Positions 33,703 through 47,300 of a stretch of DNA of 64,000 nt are shown here, piece by piece. The notes under the pieces were generated by a model. It ran no database searches. It was not told where the DNA came from and was given only the letters and a program-made list of their open reading frames with translations. The stretch comes from Aquila chrysaetos chrysaetos (taxonomy: Eukaryota; Chordata; Aves; Accipitriformes; Accipitridae), in the NCBI RefSeq assembly GCF_900496995.4, contig NC_044012.1, positions 2,852,001 to 2,916,000 on the forward strand, written 5' to 3'. The position numbers were made by a program, and so were the translations under genes. Numbering within the stretch: the stretch's first letter is position 1; every line of letters starts with the position of its first letter.

Positions 33703-33845
33703 CGGGTGATTTGTGATGGACAGGGCTAGGGGTTGCAAAGGCTGCTGCACTCCCCAGCCAGAGCTGGGATGGGGATTCCTTGCTCTCGGTACCTCTGAAT
33801 AAAAGCATGCACTTTTAATAAAGCCTTTTTACCCCAAATGTACAC
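33703..33845 (+). other. FBXO31: FBXO31 3' UTR (minimal)
   Basis: A short 3' UTR directly after the stop, ending soon after two canonical poly(A) signals. Longer alternative 3' UTRs cannot be excluded. Confidence 0.75.
33798..33822 (+). terminator. FBXO31: FBXO31 poly(A) signals
   Basis: Two AATAAA hexamers, at 33798-33803 and 33817-33822, lie about 95-120 nt after the stop codon. A T-rich stretch follows. Confidence 0.88.
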
Positions 33846-36800
33846 ATCCCGGTTAAAATATCCATGACTGCCCTTTCCTCCCTGCCACTCCACACTGCTC
33901 CCTAGCAGTCCTTGTTACCCAGTCTGTAACATAGCTTTGTATAGCTGAAGGGATCCTGCAGAGGAGGAAACAGACCTTTCTTATTGCAAAAAGAATGCAT
34001 TGGAACAAAAATAACTCAAGGTCAGAGCTGGATCAGAAGAACATCTAATTGAGTGGATGGACACAAACCCGCTGCTCTGACCATTAGCAGTCTCCTGTGG
34101 AAAGAGCTCTTCTTCAGGGAAGGGACTCATTTAAGCCTTTGCTGCACTCTAGGACGATCTGTCCTCCTGGGAGACTTGCTTTACCCTCCTGAAAACCTGT
34201 GTGGTCCTCCGCTGCAGACTGGCTGGCTGCTTAATGATAAATTGCATCAGCAGTGACAAAGCATGTCCTCCTCTCCAGAAACCTTTCTCTGGGTGCAGCG
34301 TTGTCAAGTGAGGCTGGTGTAATACCTGCATCCTTGGCTTAGTAATTGGAGTGGGTGGTTTCCTGAGAAATTCCCTCAACTTGGCAGCAAGGGGAGGATT
34401 TCCCACTGTAAATGACTGTGTAGCATTGGCCTGGCTTCTGGAGCTTGATGGATATGCTGTCCCTGGGGCTCCAGGTCTGGATGTTTCCCTGAGCGTAGAG
34501 GAGATGATTCTTTTTTCTTCTAGGAGCTGGATAAGGAACTGGAAATGAGTGTGAACTGCAGAGAAGCTGGTGCATTCAAACTGGTTTTGTACCTGAAAGG
34601 TTCACCTCAGATCTTTTAAAGTGGATCTGAAAATGTAAAGGAAGGAGAAAAAAGAAAACCGACTGTGAAATAAGCCCAACTGCAGCCTGCTGACTCTTGT
34701 CTGTGATGGGCAGCAGAAGGTGCCACATGACGCTGGTACTGCTGTGACCCCAGTGATGTGTCATTCTTGTATCAGGTTGCCCTGTGCAGTCTGAAGGAGT
34801 GGCAAGGGATTCTCCTAATATTGCTGAGGCAATATTTGTTCTGGCACCTTTAATGGTTGGTGCTGACAGGTGGGTGCTGCTGCTCCACTCACAGGACCCT
34901 TCTGTTCCCTTTCTAGTCGTACTTGTTTCATCCCAGATGATTGCTGCTTCCACAGAAAGCTCCTGGGCTTAATTTGTTTCCATGATACCTGCATTCTGTG
35001 TGGCAGATCTGAGCTCCACTGGGAAGTGTGGGTTGCAGGCAAGGAAGCAGATTCCCCATAGACTGTCCTGTGCAGGAAAATCTTGTCCAGTGCTGATCTA
35101 CAGACTCTGAATTTTGCTATAAACCATCAGCATTTGCATCAGCGCATGTTATTAATCCTGTGTCGGAAGAGATGATGGGGATCCTTATGTGGAGAGAAAA
35201 GAGCCGTTTGTAAGGAAGCTCTTGGTTACAAGCAAAATACATCCTTTGTTGCAGTTGCTCTCTGGCTGTTATGATAACCTCCAGGTTTCTTCTCTTCCCA
35301 ATACCAGCTGGATCGGTGTCTAACAAAACTCTGCCTTTACATCTTCTGCAGGTTTTGGTTTGTAAATGTGTCTATACGTGTGTTGTGTTGGGAGGATTCA
35401 GGCCCTGTCTGTGGAGAAGTTTCGGTCACTGCCTAGTTTCACTGACAGCGAGCAGCTTTTTTTCTCACTCTTGCAAGGGCTTTTTGCCGTTTCTGGCTCT
35501 TGAGTGTTCCCTCAAGCTGCGTGAGAACCGAGTCTCCAGCAGAGACTTTGAGTAGAAGGTCATGTCACTCACAGGATTAATTCCTGTTTCTTTGGATATG
35601 GTTTTACAAACCTCTGGGAATTTGAAGGTGATTTGGGGCACTTTTTTCTTTGTTTCCTACTGCTTTGTCAGTAGTGGAAAACCTGCCTTAGTGTTAGAGG
35701 TGAGGATCTGAAGTGCTATTACCGTTTCTAGTGAATAAGCTATAAAAAGTAGCTTGTTTCTGAGCAGCCTGTTAGAGGTGTTCCTGTCAGCATCAGCAGA
35801 GGGAAGGCTTGACTTGGATCTCACCCTGTCACGCAGGGCTGGGAGAGAGGAAGGGTGGCAGTTCTCTGAGCCTTGGGGTGTGGGCAGAGAGGTGAGCTGA
35901 AGCTAAAATCGGGCACCTCAGCCTTCTGCTGCAGCTGCTGAGCTGTGCAGGAGAGCATGTGCTTAATCTTGCAGACGGAGGTTTCCAGCTTGATGATGCA
36001 GATTTCTGGGATACCTAAAGATATTAGGAGTCTGCTCGGCATCTGGGCGGCCAGTTTATCTTGGAGCTTGCTGTTAGGCTGGTGCAGCCAGTATGTTGGC
36101 TGCTTTTTATTTTCCCTAACAGCCTGAAGGGATGAGAGAGGTCCCCTTGGGCAGCTGTTTCAATCACTTGTCCCTAAAACCAGCTCTGCTTCAGCTGCAA
36201 ATGGATCCATAGCTCTGATTGTGGATTCCTCCTTCCCTCAGTGTCCCCACTCACCCCCAAAAAAAAAAAATCCTGAAGTTTTACATAACTGACTTAATAG
36301 TTTTTGGTTTTTGTTTTTAAAGTAAGATTGAAAATCCAGACTATATTGAATGCACTACAAGCACTTGGCCTGAGACCCGACTCACTGTCTCCTAAGTACA
36401 GATGCTGGCTCTGTACTCTCCTCCCTGTAACCTGCTGTCTTGGGTTGGCTGAATGTGTAAAGGTGATGTAGGTATGTTCCACTGCTGTGTCGTAAAATGC
36501 TTGAGTAGTTGTTACCTGCAGCTTAAATTCCCCTTGATTTCAGGAGTCTGCTGGGGAGTGCAAACCGATGGATAGCAGTTGGCAGGAGTGTTTTGCTTGG
36601 TGCTGAATATAGGTCTGCTTTGTCACTTGGGTGAGGACCTGTTGGTTGGCTGTTGGCACAGGTTGTGCATCTGCTGTTCTCCAGGCTAAGGTGGTTCTTC
36701 TGCTTGTAGCTTGTCCCTTCCAAACCTTTTGAGTGGCAGTGTTAAAGGTCTCCCTTCTGAAGGCGAGACCTGCTTGGCTGGCTGGAGAGAAGGGCTTTGC

Positions 36801-39800
36801 AGAGGCTTGATGCCCTGCAGGGACTTTTCAGAGCTCAGCGTTGCCCCTGTAGTAGCATGTTTTTATTCATAGCGTACCTGATTGGCCTCAAAATGTCAGA
36901 ATGTGCTAGTCCTGATTAAAGGCAAAACTGCTGATACACCGTGGCTTTATTCTGTCTAGAGCAAAGGCAATGATAATAGCAAATTTTGTATTAATACTCC
37001 TCCTCTGCCTTCTCTTCTCACCTTCTGCTCCTCAAAGCCTGGCAGGCTTTTGTGGCATTTCAGAAGAAAATTTCCTGTGATTTGGCTTAGGGTGAAGAAA
37101 GCTGTTAAGACGGTGAATTTTGAGAGACTGGCATAAATGCTCTGGGTGCTCCTGTGCCTTTGCTGGTTCCTTTGTACATGGCTACATCAGCGCTTTCAGA
37201 GAAAAGCAGAATAACACGATGAGTTACAACTTGCCGCTCTGAAAGCTTTGGGAGAGGGGAACGAACAAGAGGAGCGCAGCCAGATTTAGTGGCAGGCAGT
37301 TTGGATCTGAGCATCGCCTGTGGCCGAGGGGGTTGCGACCGCAGCCCAGGTCCTGCCTTCCCTCATGGCACCTGTGGGAAGCAGTGCTGACAGTACAGTA
37401 TTTTGCTGTACTTGCTTGTGTTTGGTACGGGCTGTACCACCCCCCTACGCAGTACGTCTCAGTGCATACCCTGCTTGTTTCCTGAACCCTAGTTGTCCAG
37501 CTTGTTGGGATATTTCTGTGAGCTGTTGACAGGGATAATGTGTGGTGGTGCCTTGCAGATGGTGATAAATTTCTGGTGCTGACGTGTCCTCGTCCTGTTG
37601 GCTCTGTAGAAAATCTTGGGGACAATTGGCTTTATTTCTTGATCCCAGATGGGTGGAAAGTGCTGGGGAAGATGGAAAACAACTTGTCAGGGGTAGGAAT
37701 ACTCTCTTGGCAGAAGCCTTTTGGAATAAGCAAAGCGCTTGCAATTAGGTTGCAGAGCAGCATTGCCCCAATAGCCACAGCAAGACCTAGGGCTTAGTTC
37801 TAGCTCAGGAGCAATAAGCAAGTGACTGGCTTACGTGCTCGGGCTGTGTTGTGCTCCTAGATCATGCTTTCTGTGTTGCCAAAACACGTGGGTTTGGCCA
37901 GCTGGAAAACAGAAGCATCAAAGGTCCTTATCCATCCAGTTTGTTTGCCTTGGGCCTGATTTCGTAGCTATAAATGTGCTGTGATCAGGCGTTGTGGTTG
38001 TAGGAGACTCAGTGCAGTCCACGTGGACTTGTCAGGGTTTGGTTTTTTTTATTGAGGAGGAGGAAAAGGGACGGAATTACCTGTAGCTTTGGCTGTCAGC
38101 TTCCTTCTGGAGTGAACAGTGCAGTACTGCCACAGCTACTGTGGAATGGGACAGCAGAGGTTGGTTGGCAATTAGTTAGGAAACTTGTACTGGGGAGAAA
38201 GCAAATTCATGTGCAAGCGTGCTTGGAGGTGTAAGCTACCAGGAAAAAACAAAATGCAGCTGGCTCAATGTTTACTTTTCAACAAGGATGACTTTTTATT
38301 GCTTTTTATTAATTTAAAACTAGTGGAACTTAATGGGAGTGTTGGGTGTTGTGTGGAAATGGGTTGTATAATCTAAACTTGCTAGTTTAGGAAATGATAA
38401 TATATTAACTCTGTCTTGTAGCTGGGTGCTCACGTGGCCAATAATCTTCTGTTGTGTTCAGCTGCCAAAGGATTGTGTGCTGGCCTTCATGCTGCAGGCC
38501 AGACGGACAGCCTAGCTTACCATTTGGACAGTGAAATATTTGAGATGTGTGATCAGGCGGTGGAGTAGAAGATAAGTTACCAAACTGTGAGTGCCACTGA
38601 CCTTTTTTTTTTTTTTTTTTTTTTGTGTGTGCTGAATTAAAATGTATGATTCTGGGTTTTGTTTGGATTGCAGTCTTTTTAATTTTTGAGGAAAAGACGC
38701 TTGGATCAACTGTGTTTATTAGCTTAATTAAAGCAATCTGCACTTTTTTCATTGATTAGTACTCCTACTTCCCCTAAGCAGTTGTACCCTGTTTCCATGT
38801 GTATTTTGCACTCACCACTTTAACATGACACAGATGGATTTATCTGGGCATCTCCAGCAGGCTTTGAGTGTAAATAAGTCTCTAAGGGTGGTACTTATTA
38901 AAAATGAAGGTGAAACACCAGATCCCTGCTTCATACAGGGAGTAGTGCAGGGGGAAAAGGTGAGCTTTTCTTTCTAAAATGTCATTTGACATCAAACACC
39001 TCGGTTTCATGCCACAAACATCCGTGTGGAACATGATAACTGTAGTTTAAACAACTCGCCTGCCCGGTCTGCTCCCCTGTCTGAGCGATGGGGTTTTGCC
39101 TTTCCTTTTGTTTGTGAGTTTGAGAGGAACAGGCTGTATAAAAAACAGACATGACTTGGCAACACTTGGCATACTTCATCCCAGGTATTGGAAAGCTGAG
39201 CAAAACGCGTGTGCTACTTTTACACCTGATCATTGTTACCCAAGGAGCCTTTTCCAATTTCAAATAATAAAAAGGAAAGTTTTGTGAACTTACTTCTGTT
39301 TGTTTTTTTTGGTTTGGTGGTTTTTTTTTTTTTTTGTTCCAAAGGAAAGCAGCGGGTGAGTTCCACCCTTCTGATGTGCAGCAGCCTGTCTTCCACCATG
39401 CGATAAGAATTATTTTTCCCTTGTTTGGGTACTTGGTGAGCAGTTACACTGATTTCCTGAAGATGCGAGTCACAAACCCCCACAACTCATGCTGTGAAAT
39501 CCTAACTCTTCCCTTGACCCTGTTCTCTGTTCCTTCCTCCTGCATCTACCCCACGCAGCTCCTACCTCGGGATACCCGTGGTGCCCAGCTCCCTCCTGCA
39601 GCAGATGCTGGGGCCGGCAGAACTAACGACCTGAGCCCTGACGAAGTCTTTCTGCCCTCCCAGCCACAGCTTTCTCTTTCTGAAAGGAAGCGTGTGGTAA
39701 TCCTGAATTATTTTTTTTTATTCTTTCTTCCGCTTAGTCTGAAGGAGGTCAGCTCGTGCAAAACTAACACAAGGAATGGGGAGGGGGAGGGAGCATGATG

Positions 39801-41990
39801 GTGTAAGCCCTCTTAGCCTTAGGGCTAAGAGTTGTCTGTATTTCTTATGCCTTTTTTCATGTTGCCCCCCCCCCCCCTTCAAATTCACACCCACCTCAGA
39901 TCTGAACTGCTTTCACTGATTTTCCAAAGGAGTGATTATGTTGAAATGGGACAACTTATGGCATGAACTCAGCTGCCACCGAGGAGTCGTTTGTCCTCGT
40001 GCAGCAGGTCTTGTGCCTGGTTTTGTGCCAGGACGTACGGCAGGGTTCCCAGTTTGGTGGGAAAGGCCCAAATCCTGTCTTTACTGGAGTGGATGTTGCG
40101 CTTTGAGTCTTGCAACCCAATTCTGCCAGTAAGTTTCTTGGCAGATTATTATTTTTGAGAACAAACCTTGGCCATGGAGCGCTAAACTACCAAAGTTCAC
40201 GCATGAACTTTTAATCTGGAAAGTTTTAACTTTGAACTACGGGCTCTGCCTTAATGCTGGTAGTTAATCAAGGCCAGAGTGCACTGTTACAGCTCCTTGA
40301 GTGCAGTCCATTTCCCACCCCCTTTTTCTTTTTTTACTACCAATGTCTTCCGCTAATCCTGCGCGTTAATTTTCTGGTGCTGAAGGCACATCTGACCCTG
40401 CTACTTTATGTGAAGTGTTCTACATACGATCGCACAGTCGTTCAAGCCTTAGCAAGAGAAAAATAGTAAAACATGTCTAATAAGCATGCAGTAACTCCTA
40501 CCATATGTTTGGCCTTCAAGGAGCCCAAATGTAGTTTCTCAAGTGGCAGCATTTTTGAATACCAACCACGTGTACCTCCCAAATGCTGGCTTGCAACCCT
40601 CCCTCTCCTTCCAAAGAAACTCAGACATGTGAAGGTTCGGTGCTGGGCGGCTTAACACCTCCTGGAGAGGAGCGGGGCAGCGCAGGGGTAAGTCTCGCCT
40701 CCTTTGCCACAGCCCCTGGTCGAGGAGCGAGGAGGTATCTGTGACCTGGCAGAGGTTCTTCCTCAGCAGGTGGGTTCCTCCTCCTGGCTTGGTGATGGAT
40801 GAACCGCTTTTTCCATCTGCTAGGGGTAAAGTCCCGAGTGTCGCGGCCAGTTAACGGGCTGTTAACTGTGAAACAGGCAGAGGGTTGTCCCCGTAGTTGT
40901 TAGCTTAGAAACTGAGTCTGCGCAAGGGTAAATTTTTCCCTCTCTGGGAAGATGGTTGCTGTGAATAGGCACGTCCCACGCCAGCTTGGGGACTGTGTTT
41001 GCAGCTGAGTCTTATTCTCTTCTCAGGGCTGTGTTTCTGCTCTGCCAAAGAGGCCACTGCTGCCGTTTGTGGTGATGCTTCTTCTTCCTACTTGGCTTGT
41101 TTCTAAAAACCACAAGGCTTTGGTGTCTTAACGCAGAGTCAGAGGTCTCTTGGTTCCAGCCAGGAAGGAAGGTGGGTCTCCCTTCTTAAAGCTGCAAGTA
41201 TGTGCCTGAAAATCAGTTCCCTGTGTGAGCCCAACTCCTGGCAGCCGCTGGAGACCTTACCCTGGGGTAAGGATGGGGTGTGAAAGCAACACTGGGTTTT
41301 GCCACTCCCTCTCAAGGCAATACTGCTGCCTTTCTGCCTAACGCTTGTTTTATTTTTGGCTGTTGGGAGACGCGTACTGCTGGGCAGGTCTGGAACTTCA
41401 TGCTGACTGACCGGCCTGGCAAGCCAAAGTGAGTTTGGTCCAGATGTTAGGTAAGCTTATCCAGAGCATCAGCACCCTTGAGCTGTGTGAAACACCGTCT
41501 TGCGCCCTGTCTCAGTCCTGATCTCCCTGCTCCTTTGGGAATGGGCTGGAACACAGGCTTTTATTCAGTGCTGCTTGGGAGGGTTGGCATTTTCCACTGT
41601 TCTCTGCTTATCAGCCATCTATTTTACCCTGAGCCCTTTCCTGTGAACAGGGAGCATCATCTGCCTTCCCTCCAGGTGCAGGAGGGGTTGGAGGGGGTCA
41701 GACCCACACAATCCCTCCGAGGGGCTGTGTTAGAGGCTGGGAGTCCCTGCGTTGAGTCCAGGGACCGGGGGAAGAGGGAGGAACCTTACCCGCCTTGGTC
41801 CCAGGGCTGGTGTTTCCCAGTTTCCAAGCCTTTGGAGGCACCTAAATGGGGGAATGTTCAGCGGTCCAAGCCTGGGTCTGCTCTCTCCTCTTTGCATCCC
41901 TCCCCAGCGCAGAATTCTGGGAGGACGAGCAATTTGGTGTGTGCTTTGCTCACTGCTGGGAAAGCAGTGCTTTGTTTCTTCCTCCTCTTC
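33846..41990. other. Intergenic DNA downstream of FBXO31
   Basis: About 8 kb with no recognised gene on either strand. Composition is like the FBXO31 introns. Simple tracts occur: A-run 36258-36269, T-run about 38602-38623, T-run 39322-39337 and C-run 39866-39878. Open frames are short, differ in no obvious way from chance, and show no known domain. Confidence 0.7.
38602..38623 (+). repeat. Poly-T tract
   Basis: A T-run of about 22 followed by GTGTGTG; simple sequence in intergenic DNA. Confidence 0.88.
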
Positions 41991-41994
41991 CCAG

Positions 41995-42145
41995 TGCAAA
42001 AGGTTAATTAGCGGCAAGCTCTATATGGCTAATTAAAGACGCATGAGGTCTTTCTGTGGTTCCCCGGAGATGTCAGCCTTTCGCTTGCACGCTGCCGTCC
42101 CTGCCGACGCATTCTTGCGGTAATTAATTTAATTTGCGTGAGGGT
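41995..42145. promoter_or_regulatory. AT-rich island with homeodomain-core sites (candidate element 1)
   Basis: GGTTAATTAGC, GGCTAATTAAAG and GTAATTAATTTAATTT occur within 150 bp, directly beside very GC-rich DNA. The dense TAATTA cores and abrupt composition change suggest a constrained non-coding element, but conservation was not tested. Confidence 0.3.
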
Positions 42146-42149
42146 CTCT

Positions 42150-42820
42150 GTTCCTGGCTCCCCGGCGCGTGGGGCCGTGCCTTTGGCACCCGGGATTTAA
42201 TGTCACAACGTCCCTTTCAAACCCCCGACTTTGGGATTTACCCTCTCTCTCCAGGTCCAGGCTCCCCCACCACCACCCCGGGGGGCCGGGCGGGGTCGCT
42301 GCGGGGCGGTGCTGTGGCGCGTCGCGCCCGCCAGGGGGCGCCAAAAGACTGGACAGGGACACTCGTGGGCCCGCCCCTCCCTCCCTCCCTGCGGACACGG
42401 ACACTCGTGGGACATTGCACCCCCGGCACCCCGAGACTCTTGGGACCGGGCACCCTCGGGGCTCCTGGGGTATCCCAGGGCACCCCACGGGAGCCGGGCA
42501 CTGCCGGGAGTCAGGGACACCCCCCTCCCCAGGACAGGCAGCCTTGTGCACCCTCCTTTGTGGTAGTGCGGGGGGGGGGGGGGGGGGGGCTGGCAGGGGC
42601 ACCCGGGGACCCCGGTGTGTGGGTTTGCCAGCAGCCACACCTGGAGGATGCTTAGCCCAGGGAGATGTGGGGACGGTGCTTTCTCCCACCGAAAACGAGC
42701 GGGAAGGGCCGAGGCGGGTAAGGAAGCGCTGACCTCTCCGGGAAGACGGCACGAGGTATAACGAACCACTGGTGCGAAGGGCAGGGAGGGCGATGGGAGT
42801 CCGCGGCCACCGGCCATCAG
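42150..42820. other. GC-rich, G-run-bearing block
   Basis: This CpG- and CCC/GGG-rich block includes an uninterrupted run of about 20 G at 42570-42589. Several overlapping frames stay open on both strands only because stop codons are AT-rich. It might be a CpG island of an unrecognised transcript; no exon is supported. Confidence 0.5.
42570..42589 (+). repeat. Poly-G run of about 20
   Basis: A continuous G homopolymer in GC-rich DNA. Strong quadruplex potential, and prone to length error in sequencing. Confidence 0.9.
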
Positions 42821-43699
42821 CTCCCTCTGAATTATTCAATAAGCGACTCCTTAGCCAACCTCAGGCACTTCCTTCCCTGCTTCCCGCTCCGTCACCGTGT
42901 GCTCTGTCTGGCTGTCCGTCAGTCCCGGCTGTTGGTGGCCCTGGCGTCTCTCCCCCTGGTGCAGGTCCAGGCTGGAGGGACAATGCTTATTCCTGCTGGG
43001 GCTGGGTCTCCCGTGGGGGCTCGTGGGCTGCTCTGGGGTCACGCTGGGAGAAGTGGAAGCTAGAGCATCTTTTCTGCTCACCCACCGACACGCTGTCACA
43101 CCACCTACCCTTCTCCTCCCGGTCCCAAGCGAACCGGTTCCCATCAGCTATCTCAGTTTGTCACTTGGGCACCTGGGGGGACAGCCCAAACCCACCTTAG
43201 CCACTGGGAACATTTTGTGCCGCCCCTTGAGCCAGGGAGGATGCAACCACTTTAAATTTATGTGTAAACTCACTCCCCTCCCTTTCTCCCTTTCAGCCTT
43301 TGTGTCTCACCTCTCTTCGAAGTGTTTTTCTCTGTGGCTGGCTTCTCCCCGGGGCTTTTTCTCACCTCCTCATCCCTCGCCTCACCTCCAGGAACCCAAA
43401 TTAGTCACGGGCTGGGGCAGGTCTTGCAGCTCACCCTGGTGAGTCACAGTCACCCACAGAGCCTCATTTGACCCCGTGTCCCTCAATCCTCGTTACCATA
43501 ATACCTGACACACACAGCAAGTGTCCTTTTGGCAGTGACCTTGTTACCTGCTCCAGTGCATTTATCCCACCCTTGCTCCCAGCATATTAGGGGGGTGATT
43601 TGCAGCCAACTGCTTGATGGCCCGTAATCCCGGCTGGAGGAGGCGAGCTCCGTTATCCATCCGTGTATCAGCAGTGCTAGCGCTGCCCGGCTCAGCCCC

Positions 43700-43885
43700 C
43701 TGCACGTTGCTGCTAATTAAAAACAAATGAGGAGGGGACGGCTGGCAAGTGATGCACTGAATGGCTGCGCCTGATCCGCTCCATTTAGGAGTTCTGTGAG
43801 TTGCTCGAATAAATAATGTGGAAATTTAATTTTCTGCCACTCTGGAAGGGAGAGATCTCGGATGTTATTTGTGCTCCTTTCTGAG
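43700..43885. promoter_or_regulatory. AT-rich island (candidate element 2)
   Basis: GCTGCTAATTAAAAACAAATGAGG at the left and CTCGAATAAATAATGTGGAAATTTAATTTTCTGCCACTC at the right bracket unique sequence without simple repeats. It stands out from GC-rich flanks and looks like a conserved non-coding element. This is judged by appearance only. Confidence 0.3.
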
Positions 43886-44764
43886 CATCTTGCTTGCTGT
43901 AAAGGGGAAACCTGCCCTCGCTGGGACCCTTCCCAAAGGCTCCTGCGTGGATAACGCATTTGTTTCATCTACAACCACATCTTGGCTCGCGCTGGTTCAT
44001 TAGGGAGAAGGTGCCAAATTGGCCCTCTACCGCGTGGTGCCTGACACGAGGGCAGCTGGAGGCAATCACCAGCCGGGGGGGGGGGAAATTTCTCCTCTCC
44101 AAAACAAGCAGATACAGCAGCGATGGGGAAAAATACGGCTTAGAGCCGGCGGCCAGCTGGGAGCCAGGCTGCAGAGGCCATACCCCAGCCCGTGCCTCGC
44201 TGCGTGTACAATTCCCCCTCTCCCTCTTTGTTTTCTCTAATTGCACAGCCAGGCCTCCCGGGCACAGCCTGTTTCTTACCCTGCGCCAGTACAAAGCCCC
44301 GTGGAACGGGGCTGGGACGTGCTGACCCGGGAACGGGGAATACGACCTTGGAAGAGGGATTTAACCGGTTTGGGCTTCGCCGGGGAGCGATGCTCGGCCG
44401 CTCAGCGAGCCGTGGCCCGTGATGGTAACTCTCCTCTCGAATGCTTTGGTCGGGGGGGGGGCTGTAAGTGCTGCTCCCAGGGGCAGGGTGCGATGGGTCA
44501 CCCTCACCCCAGCCACCCCAGCCGGGGGCATCCCCGAATCCCCTGGGGTGGATGGAGGCATTGGGGCAGCACCGCAAACAGCCAGAGCAGGGTCCCCGTT
44601 GGGGTCTCAGCAGATTTAATGCTTTTTTTTTTAAGCCCCTTGGGCGGGATATCAGCTTCTCCCGCCGGGCATGGGCGCAAGTCCTCTGCAATCTCCTTTT
44701 GCAACCGTTTCCTTGCCTGCGGCTGGGTTGTTTCACATATGAGAGGGGCTCAGGGAGGCAAGGT

Positions 44765-45330
44765 GGAATTACAGCATTACAGACAAAGCCTTAATATAAT
44801 CTTCCCTGCATGAACGGTGTTGCAGGGGGAAGACACGGAGAATGTTCTGCGGAGCGGGCTTCAAATGAGGCAAGCTGCAGTTCAGGATGTACGCTGAATT
44901 GCTTCATCACCGCTCCTAATGGCTTAACCAACAAAATCCGTATTCATAAATCAAAACAGGAGCGTGAGCGACCTCTGTTCAGCTCCGCTGCCGAGCCGTG
45001 GTGCATTCAGAAATAAGGGCAGATTATATATTGCAGGCAGCAGCTCTGTATATATCTTCTGCAGCTGCCACGACTTGGCCTTGGTATTTACTGAGCCCAA
45101 GGAGAGATGATACAATCAAATCTGTCTGTCGGTGTCTGAAGGATTAGCTGAGTCAACCAGGAAAAAGCTGAGCTAATTTATCATGCTATTTTCAGTACTG
45201 AAATGCACCCTGGACATAATTTCACCCTCAATTACAGATCCCGCAGTTCCACAGAACGCAATTATCAAAAATGTTCTTTTTCAATGTATTTAGTGTTTGG
45301 ATTTGGGCATTGCAGTGGGTTGGTGGCAGC
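44765..45330. promoter_or_regulatory. Long AT-rich unique block (candidate element 3)
   Basis: More than 500 bp of non-repetitive, CpG-poor sequence. TAAT-type cores, TATTCATAAATCAAAAC and CTGAGCTAATTTATCATGC sit within GC-rich DNA. No open frame with recognisable protein is present, so a regulatory or other non-coding role is more likely than coding. Confidence 0.28.
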
Positions 45331-46970
45331 TCTGCAACCAAGGCTAGCTGATGAGATCTGGAAAGTGGAACCAGCGGAGAGATAAAGTGAATCTATCTGT
45401 TCTCTCTGGCCAAGGAAAACGTGGTGCAGGGAGGAGGGTGTCACAGATGTGTTGGCAGAAGGACCTGGCGGTCTCTTGCCCACCATGCAGGGCTGTTGCC
45501 AGCACCGGGTCAGAGCAGCTGCAGCTTTTTCTGGCCTCCCAAGGACAGAGAATCCACCGTTTTCCACCCTGACCCGCCCCCCGCAAAGTGTCCTTGCAAA
45601 GTCCAGCACAAAGTCTGGCTCTGCACTTTTGCAGCTGCCCTTTGGGTATTTCCCCCCCCAGCCAGGCGAGCATCCCCTGGGATGCCAATGCCAGCCCCAA
45701 ACCCTCTGGTAGCCCTGGCTGGACCCTCCCCAGCACCAAAACATCCCCAAACTGGTGCCCGATCACCTGGGACAGCCTCCCCAGCAGCACGCCGAGGGCA
45801 CAGCAGCCTCCCTGCTGCAGCAAGCCCAGGCTTGCAGCGTGCCCCCCCCCTCCCCGGCCGATGCCCTTCGGCATCTGCGGGCAGATGCATTTCAGCCACC
45901 CTGATTTAACTCCCTCTGCAAATCTGGGCTGTCGGTGGCAATGCCACCCAGGGCCTGCTGCAGGTTGATCTGTTGGGTCTCCGCCGGGGAGATGTCCTGG
46001 GAAAGAAGCCATTTCAAGGGATAAAAAAAACCCAACCCCCCAAAAAATCGAACCAAGGTGAACGGCAAGGAATCTGCAGCTTTAACAAAAACTATCTCCA
46101 TTTTACCGAAAGTTTAGCCATTTGCTGGTGAATTTGGCAGCCGCCGAGGAAACGGGCTTTGCAGGGATCCCTTGGGGCTGCGGGGCTGGCTGGTTTCCCA
46201 GCCCAGTGCGGGTGAAGGCAGCAGCTCGGTGTGACGGAGGGGCCAAAAATAGAAACTTTACTGTGAGCGGAGAGGAATAATACTTTTCCTGAAGCAGTGC
46301 AATAGCCTTGAGGCTGCTAACCTGGTGATAAGCAGTTGTTTGCCTGTGCTCTGGAGCAAGCGTGTTTTATCTCTTCCTTGTTCCAGCCCTGGAGAAAAAG
46401 CCCAGCGATTTTGCTGCCGTGGGACCACCAGGTCTGTATTTTATTATTTCTCTATTCCGGCAGCACCTGGAGACCTGACTTGAATTACATAGCGTGACAC
46501 GGCTGACGGCCCAGCCGTGCTCTCGCATTAAAAACCAGCAGCAGAAGGTGCAGGGGAGCTCTGTAGCTTTTGTGGGGGATGAGCTAGGCAGATGTGATGC
46601 CTTAATAAGTGGCGTTGGTGGGTTTGGGGAGTCGTGGGTGCCGATGCCCGGCCGGGCTGCTCCCGCCGGAGCCACGTCGAGGGGTGAGCGCAGCCGTTTT
46701 GAGGCACCGGGAGGAGGAAACGTTGGCGGCCGCCTGCGCAAACAAGAGGCCCCGAGGAGGAAACACCACGAGCCGGGCTGGGGAAAATCCCAACCTCCTT
46801 GTGCAAAGCCCAGGGCTCGAGGAGAGGGCTAAATCCCAGAAAAAACTGGGATTTCCCCCGTCCCTCTCCTGTCCTGCCCCAAAACTCGTGCTGTCAGGGG
46901 AGGTGATGCCCCTGGCTCGTGCAGGAGCGTGGCGATGCCAGGCAGTCTTAGCAGTGCAGAGTTTGGTGGG
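45331..46970. other. GC-rich intergenic DNA, no gene recognised
   Basis: CCC/GGG-rich sequence with many chance open frames on both strands. No domain, splice pattern or repeat family is recognised. Confidence 0.6.
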
Positions 46971-46974
46971 CAGG

Positions 46975-47300
46975 AGAAAAAGACTTAAGTTAAATGCTGA
47001 GCTAATTAGCTATTTTATTAGCAAGCAGCTGCGGGTGATAATGTCTGTAACAGTTTAGTGGCCGATTGCCTCTTACAGCACCAACACTGTGCAGGTTTAG
47101 ATGATTTTTTCCCCCTTTATACAAGTGTCTGCAAATCCCCTCCTTTGCCTTGCATCTGCCCTGAAGCACGGCCGATAAAACCAGAGACTTTTCCCAGCTT
47201 CAGCCCATCTCTGGGAAGGAGGATGATATTAAGCTTGAAACAAATTACATTGTGCATTCGAGTGAGGATGCTTGAATGCATTTTCTTTTCCTAATGACGG
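46975..47300. promoter_or_regulatory. AT-rich island (candidate element 4)
   Basis: GAGCTAATTAGCTATTTTATTAGCAAGCAGCTGC, with a palindromic GCTAATTAGC, precedes a CAGCTG E-box. More unique AT-rich sequence continues to about 47300. Candidate conserved element by appearance. Confidence 0.3.

Noticed and set aside
33900-42000. A C16orf95-like gene, expected next to FBXO31 from the human map
   Set aside because: No exon resembling it was found on either strand. It is fast-evolving, so absence cannot be proven by eye.
42129-42839. Overlapping open frames on both strands near the poly-G run
   Set aside because: These are Pro/Gly/Arg-rich composition artefacts and do not resemble known proteins.
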